This document shows, in pieces, positions 15,896-23,121 of a stretch of DNA of 23,424 nucleotides. The notes beneath the pieces were generated by a model. It was not told the origin of the DNA and did no database searches. It worked only from the letters and a program-made list of their open reading frames with translations. The first letter of the stretch is position 1. Each line of letters begins with the position of its first letter. A program made the translations under genes and the position numbers. The stretch is from a virus. The DNA lies in the IMG/VR virus record IMGVR_UViG_3300033148_002444, positions 1 through 23,424 of that record. One strand, written 5' to 3'.

Positions 15896-16897
15896 ATGTG
15901 CTGGGACAACTTTATAGGCGTAGATTCTGTTTGCACTCCATTCTCGGAGTCAGGATTTAATTTTGTAGATGTTGGAATTAGCAAGTCAGACCTCGACTCG
16001 TATATAGGAAGTGAGTTTTCCACAGGTCAAGAGTTGGCACAGAACAGGGTTGATTTTGCGTCAAGCGCAATTCAAAGCGTTTTAAACACATCTTTTGGGG
16101 GCAAATTCAAGACCACATCCTTGATTGAATCAAAGTCGATTGGGAAATATCAAGACAATCTTGTTGTACAACCATTGATAGCCAATACTTTAAAAGGCAT
16201 CCAATTAGAGTGCTGTGACACCAAGTCATATCTAAACCTAAACCTAACGTCATTAAGCCTTCAAGTTGCACACAACGGCACGGTTGAGGTAATGATATAC
16301 GACTTATTGCAAAACAAACTTCTTGATACAGTCGAAGTTGAAGCGGTTGATGGTGAGATATCGAGAGTCAGCATAAATAATAGCTACCCAACGAACAAGC
16401 AAAAGCTAAATCTATTCATAGGGTATGAGTCCAATTTTGATTCATACAAGAGTTCGATAAGCAATATAGGGTGTTCTAGCTGTACGAATAATTACTGGTC
16501 ATTCTCGTCTAAATACGTTAGGAATTCTGGCGCAACGACACCGTTCGCGTCTCAAAAGATAGACAGCAATGTAGTGTCTTCTAATGACACCGGAGGGTTG
16601 TCAATTGAGTACGGTGTTAGCTGCGACTTTAGTAAGTGGATGTGTTCAATAAAGCATTCGGTCGCTCTTCCTATTCTGTACAAGAGTTCTGAAATGATAA
16701 TGGACTATGCTTTGCAGCAAAAGCAATGGAATTCAAACACCGGAATACGAAGGGAAGACTTGAAAAAGCGCAGGGACGAATACAAGTCAGAATACGAAAC
16801 TCACATGAGCGGAGTACTATCATCTATAAACCCACCTAGTGACTCTACGTGCTTTCACTGTAGCGGCCCGACGGTCACAAGAGTAAATCTGCCATGA
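15896..16897 (+). CDS. cysteine-rich head/neck protein of unknown fold
   Basis: A 333-residue protein with about ten Cys, several paired: Cys2/Cys13, ECC, CSSC, CFHC. I do not recognise a family. Sequence is beta-rich in the middle (VEVMIYDLLQNKLLDTVEVE) with a helical, charged segment near 275-300. Its place between capsid and tail-completion genes suggests a connector or virion component. The start ATG lies in the T-rich tail of the terminator without a ribosome binding site, so translation may be weak. Overlaps the next gene by ATGA. Confidence 0.55.
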   Translation: MCWDNFIGVDSVCTPFSESGFNFVDVGISKSDLDSYIGSEFSTGQELAQNRVDFASSAIQSVLNTSFGGKFKTTSLIESKSIGKYQDNLVVQPLIANTLKGIQLECCDTKSYLNLNLTSLSLQVAHNGTVEVMIYDLLQNKLLDTVEVEAVDGEISRVSINNSYPTNKQKLNLFIGYESNFDSYKSSISNIGCSSCTNNYWSFSSKYVRNSGATTPFASQKIDSNVVSSNDTGGLSIEYGVSCDFSKWMCSIKHSVALPILYKSSEMIMDYALQQKQWNSNTGIRREDLKKRRDEYKSEYETHMSGVLSSINPPSDSTCFHCSGPTVTRVNLP

Positions 16898-17418
16898 TCA
16901 TAGATGAAGCAAAAGTAATGCAGGCCGCTAGAGAGTCATTACGACTCGCTGCGTTTGACACGTTCTCAGCTATGAGTAATCGAATATTTATAGACGGGAA
17001 GAGGTCTAGCGGAAGAACCATGGGTAAGTATAGTAAAAAGCCCTTTTACGCGAACCCCAATACATCTCCTGTGGCAACAAATAAAACAGGGAAGACAGGC
17101 AATAAAATACAAGGAGGATATTACGCAGGTGGATACGCGGAATACAGAGCGCAGCAAGGTAGAGAGTCTGGATTTAAAAACCTTAGACTAACAGGAGACC
17201 TGCAATCTGACTTCAATAACTCTAGCTCCGGATTCACGTTACAGGAGACTGGGGATATGTGTTACGCAATAAGCATAGACAAGCCCGAAAACGTAAAGAA
17301 GGTAGAGGGTCAGGAGTCTGAACTAGGTCCTATATTCACCGAGTTCACCAAGAAAGAAGAAAGGCTTTTAGAGCAGAGCTTAAGAGCTAACATAATTAAC
17401 AAGCTTAGATCATTATGA
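16894..17418 (+). CDS. putative tail completion / virion morphogenesis protein
   Basis: A 174-residue basic protein. The central GGYAEYRAQQGRESGFKNLRLTGDLQSDF matches the typical pattern of phage virion-morphogenesis/tail-completion proteins (Tyr-Lys/Arg ... Gly-Arg ... Leu-Thr-Gly-x-Leu), which cap the tail or join it to the neck. The C-terminus is helical and basic. ATGA overlaps at both ends place it in a coupled series with its neighbours. Confidence 0.6.
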   Translation: MIIDEAKVMQAARESLRLAAFDTFSAMSNRIFIDGKRSSGRTMGKYSKKPFYANPNTSPVATNKTGKTGNKIQGGYYAGGYAEYRAQQGRESGFKNLRLTGDLQSDFNNSSSGFTLQETGDMCYAISIDKPENVKKVEGQESELGPIFTEFTKKEERLLEQSLRANIINKLRSL

Positions 17419-18089
17419 GTATCGAAATAACAGACGCAGGCCAAAGTATATTGATGACTGGGCTTAAGGACTCTGATAAAGAAGTCAACTTTAATAAGGA
17501 CGATCTAAGCTTAACGCTGGATGTAAGTAGTGAGCTTGTTGCGGTCACGGACGGCAGGGCATCCTACTCGATCGACTACAATGACGTGACTATTCCGGCA
17601 GGGCTGACGTCAGCAGAAGACCTTAGAGATTATATAAATAGTTTGAATTCCGGTGGCGGTGGAGGCGGTGGTGACGCTAGTGCTGCTAATCAGTTAACGC
17701 AGATAGGTTTAGAAACCACAATTGCAGCAAACACGACAGCTTTAACAAGTGTTGATTATTCTACGGAGGCCACCCAAGCTCTCAACTTGTCGGAGTTGAC
17801 AGATATTAATGAAAACACTAGTCTTGCATCAAGCGCCGATGTTACCAGTGTTGCTTCTAGCGTATCTGTAGTGACCATAAAAGCAGCTAATTCCAATAGG
17901 AAGTCTTTGATTGTGACTAATGACGGGTCGGATGTTTTGTACTTGAAGTATGGCGCTGGAGCTTCATTAACCTCTTATACTATTCAGTTGTTCGCAGAGG
18001 ATTTAGCAGTAATAGACGACTTTAGCGGTGAAGTAACAGGCATTTGGGACGTTGCGACTGGTTCTGCAAGAGTAACAGAAACTACATAA
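17415..18089 (+). CDS. putative virion decoration/fibre protein with poly-Gly hinge
   Basis: A 224-residue acidic protein. Residues 1-75 form one small domain, then seven consecutive Gly at about 80-86 act as a hinge. A Thr/Ser/Ala-rich, probably trimeric helical stalk follows (about 90-150), then a beta domain (SVVTIKAANSNRKSLIVTND ... TGSARVTE) of a type seen at the ends of many phage structural proteins. Likely surface exposed. Role inferred. Confidence 0.5.
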   Translation: MSIEITDAGQSILMTGLKDSDKEVNFNKDDLSLTLDVSSELVAVTDGRASYSIDYNDVTIPAGLTSAEDLRDYINSLNSGGGGGGGDASAANQLTQIGLETTIAANTTALTSVDYSTEATQALNLSELTDINENTSLASSADVTSVASSVSVVTIKAANSNRKSLIVTNDGSDVLYLKYGAGASLTSYTIQLFAEDLAVIDDFSGEVTGIWDVATGSARVTETT

Positions 18090-18091
18090 CT

Positions 18092-18484
18092 ATGACTAGA
18101 GTTGTAAGAAGAAATAAAGTTGGTGTAGGGAATACACTCACAATCGTAGGAGAGATAACACCGCCAGTATTATCGGTAGACGTTGACAACTATAACCCAA
18201 CAGGGTTCGGGGCTGGCGTAATGATACGTCAAGACGTTAGCGTTAATAACGTTGAAATATCTGGATTTCCGGCTCCGGCATTTCCAGACATAGGTATGTT
18301 TGGCATACAGAACACAAACGCCGCGTCTCTTGATCTTAGATTCACAAATAATGTTAACAGCGATCCGGCTAACAGAATATTGCTAAGGGATAATGCTCGA
18401 AAATCCCTAAAGCCAAATGATACTGGGTGGTTTCAATACGACCACTCAAAGCAACGATGGACACCTGCTAATAGAATAGGGTAG
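18092..18484 (+). CDS. small virion protein of unknown function
   Basis: A 130-residue protein with a basic N-terminus (TRVVRRNKVG) and beta-rich remainder. Its C-terminal half (NTNAASLDLRFTNN ... RILLRDNARKSLKPND) resembles the end domain of the preceding protein, with residues fitting a small beta-sandwich. ATG 18092 is chosen because it is 2 nt after the upstream stop; an in-frame upstream start at 18044 would lie inside that gene. Confidence 0.5.
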   Translation: MTRVVRRNKVGVGNTLTIVGEITPPVLSVDVDNYNPTGFGAGVMIRQDVSVNNVEISGFPAPAFPDIGMFGIQNTNAASLDLRFTNNVNSDPANRILLRDNARKSLKPNDTGWFQYDHSKQRWTPANRIG

Positions 18485-18486
18485 AT

Positions 18487-19245
18487 ATGAAGATATACAT
18501 TGAAGACGGACAGAGCGTACCATCAGTAATGGCGCTAAAAGACGATGTAGCCTCGCCTTCGGGTTATTCAGAGGTTACATCAATATATGGTATTGAAAAA
18601 TATGGACTACAAGCAATCAGCGACAAAACAACCGGATGGTTCGACAAGAAGTGTCTTCGAGAAAAGCTGAAAACTGTAGTATACACTAAGATGCAAGTTT
18701 CACATCCCTCTCACGTCGAAGATGAGTCTAAGTGGAACCTACTTACGAGTGCTGAAAAGAGCGTAGCTGCTCATTGGTTGATAGTTGGCAATGAGTCGTT
18801 TTTACTAGACGTCGTTAACGATAGTAGATATTGGATTAGTCAGGCCGTAATCTATAGAGATTGGACCCAAAAAGCTAGATCAAGTAGGCTCAACACGATG
18901 GAGGCCATAGTGTATTTAAGGATGAATGACTTGTCTTATGCTAAGTCAGTGCTTGCTGGATTATCTCAGATTGCCGAGGACACCGTAATTGATGTTGACA
19001 ACATAACAGGCGTGCTAAAGTCAAAAGTTAAGGTTAAGAGGATGACGTCAATGTACATCAGAGGGCTTGAGTCCGAAGAGCATGATGGAGAAGTAGCTAT
19101 AGTGGATTACATTAATGAGACTCCAAACACCCCATTCTCCAATGGTAGGGGGTTTAGGGGTTTGGACGCGTCTAAATTCAGATCCGGTCACACTCCCGAC
19201 AGTGTAGCGGATGAGCTTTTAACCGTTATTGATGGAAGTTACTGA
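18487..19245 (+). CDS. hypothetical structural-module protein
   Basis: A 252-residue protein without recognisable motif. Mixed alpha/beta; residues 85-165 are helical and aromatic (WLIVGNESFLLDVVNDSRYW). It is in the coupled neck/fibre series (TGATG overlap with the next gene), so a connector or assembly function is plausible. Nothing in sequence identifies it. Confidence 0.5.
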   Translation: MKIYIEDGQSVPSVMALKDDVASPSGYSEVTSIYGIEKYGLQAISDKTTGWFDKKCLREKLKTVVYTKMQVSHPSHVEDESKWNLLTSAEKSVAAHWLIVGNESFLLDVVNDSRYWISQAVIYRDWTQKARSSRLNTMEAIVYLRMNDLSYAKSVLAGLSQIAEDTVIDVDNITGVLKSKVKVKRMTSMYIRGLESEEHDGEVAIVDYINETPNTPFSNGRGFRGLDASKFRSGHTPDSVADELLTVIDGSY

Positions 19246-20768
19246 TGTTAAACGTAATTATATCATATTGGAACGCGATACTGTTTAACACAGGACTTTT
19301 CGAGGTTAACTTTGACCTAGCGGAGCCTGTGGTTGATGGTGAAAAGATGTTCCACGCGATATATGATTCAGATAACGGTTACTCATTCGATAATCAGGAT
19401 TTTTCGAGCTACAATGGCTTGAGTTACTGGACCCTAAGGCGGTCTATAGGAAATTCTGTAGAGCCAGACCCTAATAGAGCCGGAAAGTGGGTGAATAGAG
19501 TCAAATATCCCCTGTCTTTAGTGTTCGTAATCCCTAGAGATTTAGTGCCTCAAGACTGCTCAACAACGTCTGTTGATACAATGCAGACAATAGCGTCTCA
19601 GTTCACCAGACAAACTAAGGAGCTTAGAAAGTTATTAGGAGCAAAGGAAGTGTATTATGGTGGTCAGGAATGGGTAACAGATAGAAAACAAATACTATCT
19701 ACCCAGTATTCGGGAACTGGGCCTGTTGATGTCGATTATAAGTACCACTACTTTCAACTAGACTTGGACTTAACAATAGTTATCCCAAGCGAATGTATAG
19801 ACAGTATTTGTGACATAGAATCATTTGACGTTATCAACTTGTTCAAGTGGTGCGACCCAAGTACGTACTTTAGGTTGACACCAGAAAATCAACAATGTAT
19901 TCAGGATAATTTCTGTTCAGGTGGCGGCGCTGGATCGGTTAATGTGAATCAGTCAGACGGGACCCTGATACAAAACGTTTCAGGGGGTACACCAGCAACA
20001 GAGTACAATGTTTCTGATTCAATAATTCAAAGCTCAGGAGGTGCATTTAATGACTCTGTAAAAGCCACTGATTCATACGCGATACCAGATAATTCGTACT
20101 TAGATTGTGAGGGTGATCCTCAAACGCAAGAATACGGAACGATCATTGATTGCCAAGTGGGGCTGAATCGTGTTTATAGGCCACCACTGCCTTCTGGTCA
20201 GTACACTAGCTTTAGGGTAGGTGACGAAGGTACTCAAGTTCAGTCTGGAACCTATGATTATAACGCCACAGGGAGGCTAGTTGATCTTGAGAAATCAAAC
20301 TCATCCTTTTTTGTCACCCTGACTGAAAACAACATATACGGAAACCCTTTAAGGTTTACCAATGACATTGGAACTCAAGACACTGACGGTACTGGAGGCT
20401 CTACACCGGATTACATAATCGACCATTACACCGGTCTTGGTTGGTATATAAACCTCAACACGCCAACTAATTGGAATGCCCAGATTGACGCCGCATTGCT
20501 TATCGTCACTGGTGGCCCTGCTTTCTATACTGATTTCCGTATGCCGAACAAGCCAGAAGGTGAGAGTATAGCAGATAGTTCTATATCTTTAACTGTGTTT
20601 AACTACACTCCGTTTTCCTTAAACCTTCCGAGCGGCGTTTGGACCTCAACTACTTTCATTACCAGCCCTGTTAGAGCTTACAACTTGAGCCAAAACGGGG
20701 ACACAGGATTGCCAATGAAAGCGTCCTCTAATGGGAACTTAATAGCGGTTAGAAACCATTTTGTATGA
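19245..20768 (+). CDS. tail terminator-like N-terminus fused to fibre-like region
   Basis: A 507-residue protein. Residues 1 to about 210 form a compact domain beginning SYWNAILFNTGLFEVNFDLAEPV, with Cys pairs near 190-220, reminiscent of neck or tail-completion proteins. A Gly/Ala linker (SGGGAGS, about 225) joins it to a beta-rich fibre region of about 280 residues containing VKATDSYAIPDNSYLD, a pattern common in Bacteroidota phage fibres. The division into domains is seen; the functions are inference. ATGA overlap with the next gene. Confidence 0.55.
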   Translation: MLNVIISYWNAILFNTGLFEVNFDLAEPVVDGEKMFHAIYDSDNGYSFDNQDFSSYNGLSYWTLRRSIGNSVEPDPNRAGKWVNRVKYPLSLVFVIPRDLVPQDCSTTSVDTMQTIASQFTRQTKELRKLLGAKEVYYGGQEWVTDRKQILSTQYSGTGPVDVDYKYHYFQLDLDLTIVIPSECIDSICDIESFDVINLFKWCDPSTYFRLTPENQQCIQDNFCSGGGAGSVNVNQSDGTLIQNVSGGTPATEYNVSDSIIQSSGGAFNDSVKATDSYAIPDNSYLDCEGDPQTQEYGTIIDCQVGLNRVYRPPLPSGQYTSFRVGDEGTQVQSGTYDYNATGRLVDLEKSNSSFFVTLTENNIYGNPLRFTNDIGTQDTDGTGGSTPDYIIDHYTGLGWYINLNTPTNWNAQIDAALLIVTGGPAFYTDFRMPNKPEGESIADSSISLTVFNYTPFSLNLPSGVWTSTTFITSPVRAYNLSQNGDTGLPMKASSNGNLIAVRNHFV

Positions 20769-21061
20769 ATGTATACAACAACACAACAGGGCTGTCAGCA
20801 CCTAATGGAGCTTGCGATTCTTTCGTTATACAGATAGTCACAGACCATATCGACGAAACTAAATTCTGTCAGGGATTGTTTTGGGCTGATGGATCAACCG
20901 TATCTGCTGAGACACAACCCAACATAGTTAGATTACTCCCGGTGTCGGCAGATGGAACGCAAGAAGAGGTGGAAAACGAAGTATTTAACAAAAGTCCATT
21001 CGATATAGACGGAGAAACTATAACATTACTAAGTGATAATATCATAGGAACTTACCCTTAA
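20765..21061 (+). CDS. small hypothetical late protein
   Basis: A 98-residue acidic protein with two Cys, no membrane segment and no recognisable motif. Coupled to the fibre-like gene by ATGA overlap, so perhaps a fibre partner or chaperone. Confidence 0.45.
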   Translation: MNVYNNTTGLSAPNGACDSFVIQIVTDHIDETKFCQGLFWADGSTVSAETQPNIVRLLPVSADGTQEEVENEVFNKSPFDIDGETITLLSDNIIGTYP

Positions 21062-21071
21062 ATCAAAACTC

Positions 21072-21230
21072 ATGACTTGCGAAGAACAGAAAACAGTATA
21101 TTCAGAACGAATCAAGGAATTGAACGACCTGCTTAATAACGAAGAAATTGACGCTCAAGAGTATCAGGATGAGCATGATTTGGCATCGGTTGCTTTTGGT
21201 GTAACAGTTAGTAAGTGGCCATGTCCTTAA
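21072..21230 (+). CDS. small acidic helical protein, 52 residues
   Basis: ATG 21072 to TAA 21228-21230. The first ~35 residues are a charged amphipathic helix (SERIKELNDLLNNEEIDAQEY), ending with a Cys-containing tail (SKWPCP). It lies 10 nt after the preceding stop and overlaps the following membrane-protein start, so it keeps the operon contiguous. Function unknown. Confidence 0.5.
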   Translation: MTCEEQKTVYSERIKELNDLLNNEEIDAQEYQDEHDLASVAFGVTVSKWPCP

Positions 21231-21646
21231 AAACGAGTATACTAACGTATATTGGGATTGTATTATCCTTAGTCGTTGGCTACGGCTATCTTTTTTTGTC
21301 GCCAGACAATTGGCCTAATATGACCGCTTCTGAGTACGAACATCAATCTACCATATTCAAGGTGGTTTATTTTAGCGCCTCTAGCGGCGTTTCTTTAATC
21401 GGATGGTGTGTTGCTATGATTGTTGTATCAAAGCCCCTTAAATCGGACGCGAGTAGCCTTAATAAGAATTTACTGCGTGTATTCATCGGATACTTAGCTA
21501 CACAATTTTTGGTTGATCTGTTTAACGGCGGTGAATACATCCTATATTGGAGCGTCATAGACCACAGCTCAGCAATATTACTAGTGACCTATTCTGTTTA
21601 CCACGCCTTTAGATTAGCGATTGGCAGTAAAACAACATTGAAATGA
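21221..21646 (+). CDS. multi-pass small membrane protein, lysis-region candidate
   Basis: A 141-residue protein with about four hydrophobic segments: near residues 5-25, 45-65, 85-100 and 110-130. ATG 21221 overlaps the upstream gene by 10 nt; a GTG at 21215 would add two residues. It is followed by a holin-like gene through an ATGA overlap. It may be a holin partner or antiholin, or another inner-membrane protein. No family recognised. Confidence 0.55.
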   Translation: MSLKTSILTYIGIVLSLVVGYGYLFLSPDNWPNMTASEYEHQSTIFKVVYFSASSGVSLIGWCVAMIVVSKPLKSDASSLNKNLLRVFIGYLATQFLVDLFNGGEYILYWSVIDHSSAILLVTYSVYHAFRLAIGSKTTLK

Positions 21647-21849
21647 TATCAGAAGCGATAGGATTAGCGATAACAACAGTTGGGTGTATGATATTGTCAT
21701 TTTTCATCCCTGAAATAGTAGAATCAGCAACGAGTTCACAGCCTAATCAGTGGTTAGAATTCATATACAAGATGACCTCGTTGATGGTTCCGGTGTTTGT
21801 TGCTTTGGTCTGGACCAGAAGAAAAAAGCGAAAAGACAAAGAAGACTGA
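21643..21849 (+). CDS. holin-like protein
   Basis: A 68-residue protein with two hydrophobic segments (about 5-25 and 42-58) and a strongly basic C-terminus (TRRKKRKDKED). Size, topology and the charged tail match class II holins, which form the lysis lesion in the inner membrane. It is the last plus-strand gene of the late series. No endolysin gene is adjacent in the window, so the assignment is tentative. Confidence 0.55.
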   Translation: MISEAIGLAITTVGCMILSFFIPEIVESATSSQPNQWLEFIYKMTSLMVPVFVALVWTRRKKRKDKED

Positions 21850-21901
21850 CAGACAAAGCCAGTCTAAAATCAAACATTACGCGGTAGAGCCTGACAAACT
21901 A

Positions 21902-22405
21902 TTACGGTATCATCCCTTCATTTTCATTTAATTCAGACAATGCTTTCTGGTACGCTATAGATGCGGATAATTCATCTGAAAACGAACCTAAGTACTTCTT
22001 TTTCTTTCCGATTCGAATATAGGAAACCCAATTGCTCCTTCTGGATTCCCAGCTAACCCCTATATACTTACTTGACCCCCTGCGGCGATCTTTTGAGCAG
22101 TTCTCTCGATTAGACAATAACTGTAAATTATCCAATCGGTTGTTTGTGGGGTTGTTGTCGATATGGTCAACGACCACTTTCATCCCACAAGGCACATGAC
22201 CCAAGAAAGCCATAGCGACAAGCTGATGCGTTTGTATCAGCCTTCCTGAAACACCATTTGATAGCCATATTTGAGTCTTTCCGCCTCTAGCCTTCTTACC
22301 TCTAATAATCCTTGGGGTTTTGCCGTGAAACGATCGGACCCTCCCCATGTTAGACACTTGATAAAATCCTTCGTATTGAGGAATGTCTTTAAATATTTCC
22401 TTCAT
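21902..22405 (-). CDS. free-standing homing-type endonuclease, NUMOD4-HNH-AP2
   Basis: A 167-residue protein with three modules in order: NUMOD4-like (EIFKDIPQYEGFYQVSNMGRVRS, residues ~3-25), HNH nuclease (HQLVAMAFLG ... DHIDNNPTNNRLDNLQLLSNREN, ~75-110) and an AP2-like DNA-binding unit (YIGVSWESRRSNWVSYI ... KKYLGSF, ~120-150). This is the standard layout of phage-borne HNH homing endonucleases, which nick or cut DNA of related phages lacking the gene. The start is placed at the ATG at 22403-22405, where NUMOD4 begins; the frame runs open to a GTG at 22531 but those 42 residues are unlike the family. On the minus strand next to plus-strand lysis genes, it is probably a selfish insertion. 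Confidence 0.85.
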   Translation of the reverse strand: MKEIFKDIPQYEGFYQVSNMGRVRSFHGKTPRIIRGKKARGGKTQIWLSNGVSGRLIQTHQLVAMAFLGHVPCGMKVVVDHIDNNPTNNRLDNLQLLSNRENCSKDRRRGSSKYIGVSWESRRSNWVSYIRIGKKKKYLGSFSDELSASIAYQKALSELNENEGMIP

Positions 22406-22440
22406 AATGTTTTTAACGAAAAACCCCGATAACCTTAGCC

Positions 22441-22497
22441 GTGTAGGATGGCATCGAGTTAACGAGGTTTCATTATAAATTCTTAGGGTTCCTACAC
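22441..22497. repeat. 8-bp inverted repeat upstream of HNH gene
   Basis: GTGTAGGA (22441-22448) and TCCTACAC (22490-22497) are perfect inverted copies around a 41-nt loop, in the leader of the minus-strand HNH gene. In the minus-strand RNA a loop AACC could also pair with a GGTT after the stem, a possible pseudoknot. Confidence 0.35.
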
Positions 22498-22543
22498 CAT
22501 TTGTGTCCGCAATATAGCTTTTTTTACGCACAAACTGACATGC

Positions 22544-22588
22544 GCTTGTGACAACAAGTAGGTGTAATCGCGTACAAATGTCACAAGC
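22544..22588. repeat. 10-bp inverted repeat, operator candidate
   Basis: GCTTGTGACA (22544-22553) and TGTCACAAGC (22579-22588) are perfect inverted copies, 35 bp from centre to centre. The left copy also overlaps a compact palindrome CTTGT-GACA-ACAAG (22545-22558). It sits in the divergent gap between the HNH gene and the 22609 gene. Confidence 0.6.
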
Positions 22589-22612
22589 ATAATGCTTAGA
22601 TTTGCATTATGC
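22587..22612. repeat. 9-bp inverted repeat across -7 element and start codon
   Basis: GCATAATGC (22587-22595) and GCATTATGC (22604-22612) flank TTAGATTT. The repeat encloses the -7 element and includes the ATG of the next gene, so a protein bound here would exclude RNA polymerase. Confidence 0.6.
22597..22604 (+). promoter_or_regulatory. -7 element for the 22609 gene
   Basis: TAGATTTG matches TAnnTTTG and lies 4 nt before ATG 22609, predicting a leaderless mRNA. No TTG at the expected -33 distance; the right arm of the 10-bp inverted repeat covers that area, hinting at regulated or activator-dependent use. Confidence 0.5.
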
Positions 22613-22794
22613 GCAGCAGGTGGCAACGTCTTAAAAGGTACATAGTTATAGGCTTAGTTGTCACCTATTACAATCCAAAGATCATACTAAACCCCAAGAC
22701 TGCTCTACTGTTTGTTGTGTGGTTCTTTGATGATGTTTATCGGGTTCTTAGAGTCTTTTTTTTAGCTCTATATCTTCTTTGCGATTCTAATTAA
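22609..22794 (+). CDS. small basic membrane protein, probably leaderless
   Basis: A 61-residue protein with a basic start (RSRWQRLKR), then two hydrophobic segments (about 11-20 and 33-57) rich in aromatic residues. No known family. It is the first gene to the right of the control region and its 3' end overlaps the convergent 38-residue gene by 27 nt. Possible roles include membrane exclusion or host takeover, but nothing specific is shown. Confidence 0.5.
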   Translation: MRSRWQRLKRYIVIGLVVTYYNPKIILNPKTALLFVVWFFDDVYRVLRVFFLALYLLCDSN

Positions 22795-22884
22795 AACTTT
22801 AATCGTCACTACGGAAATGCCGCCAATGAGGATCAAAAAGGGAATTGCTACAAATATTGTCGGGGCAATGTATTCTAGTTCCAT
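22768..22884 (-). CDS. 38-residue membrane microprotein
   Basis: ATG at 22882-22884 (minus strand), TAG at 22768-22770. One strong transmembrane segment (TIFVAIPFLILIGGISVVTI) and a basic end (RIAKKI). It follows the upstream gene with junction TAG-A-ATG, one base apart, so it is almost surely coupled to it. Function unknown; small single-pass proteins in phages often modulate lysis or host membrane enzymes. Confidence 0.5.
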   Translation of the reverse strand: MELEYIAPTIFVAIPFLILIGGISVVTIKVLIRIAKKI

Positions 22885-22885
22885 T

Positions 22886-23095
22886 CTATTGTGTTTTAGT
22901 GTTGTTTATACGATCTATCATGTACCCAAAAACTACGATCTGCTGCAACACTGGAACTAATGAAATGAACAATGATCCAATAATAACGTTATCCATGCTC
23001 ATAGGCGTTCTCCCTTTGCCTGCGTCTGACTTCATCATTATACACATGCACGCGATTGCAAATAATAAATAAACTGCTACAATTGACTCTTTCAT
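22886..23095 (-). CDS. 69-residue two-pass membrane protein
   Basis: Two hydrophobic segments (about residues 4-20 and 37-58) joined by a basic loop (KSDAGKGRTP). The first segment with its Cys residues could be read as a signal, but lacks a lipobox. It lies in the minus-strand series between the HTH gene and the 38-residue gene. A plus-strand frame over the same bases (22845-23072) looks less protein-like. Function unknown. Confidence 0.55.
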   Translation of the reverse strand: MKESIVAVYLLFAIACMCIMMKSDAGKGRTPMSMDNVIIGSLFISLVPVLQQIVVFGYMIDRINNTKTQ

Positions 23096-23121
23096 CTTTT
23101 CAATTATTACGCAGCCTCTAG

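Noticed and set aside
18044-18091. Earlier start for the 18092 gene
   Set aside because: It lies within the previous gene, and its 16 residues are Cys/aromatic-rich out-of-frame sequence; ATG 18092 follows the stop by 2 nt.
22406-22531. N-terminal extension of the HNH endonuclease from GTG 22531
   Set aside because: NUMOD4 begins at the ATG at 22405; the extension covers inverted repeats and has no family resemblance.
22845-23072. Plus-strand 75-residue frame over the minus-strand membrane genes
   Set aside because: The minus frames have clear membrane-protein patterns and TAG-A-ATG coupling; the plus frame looks like their shadow.
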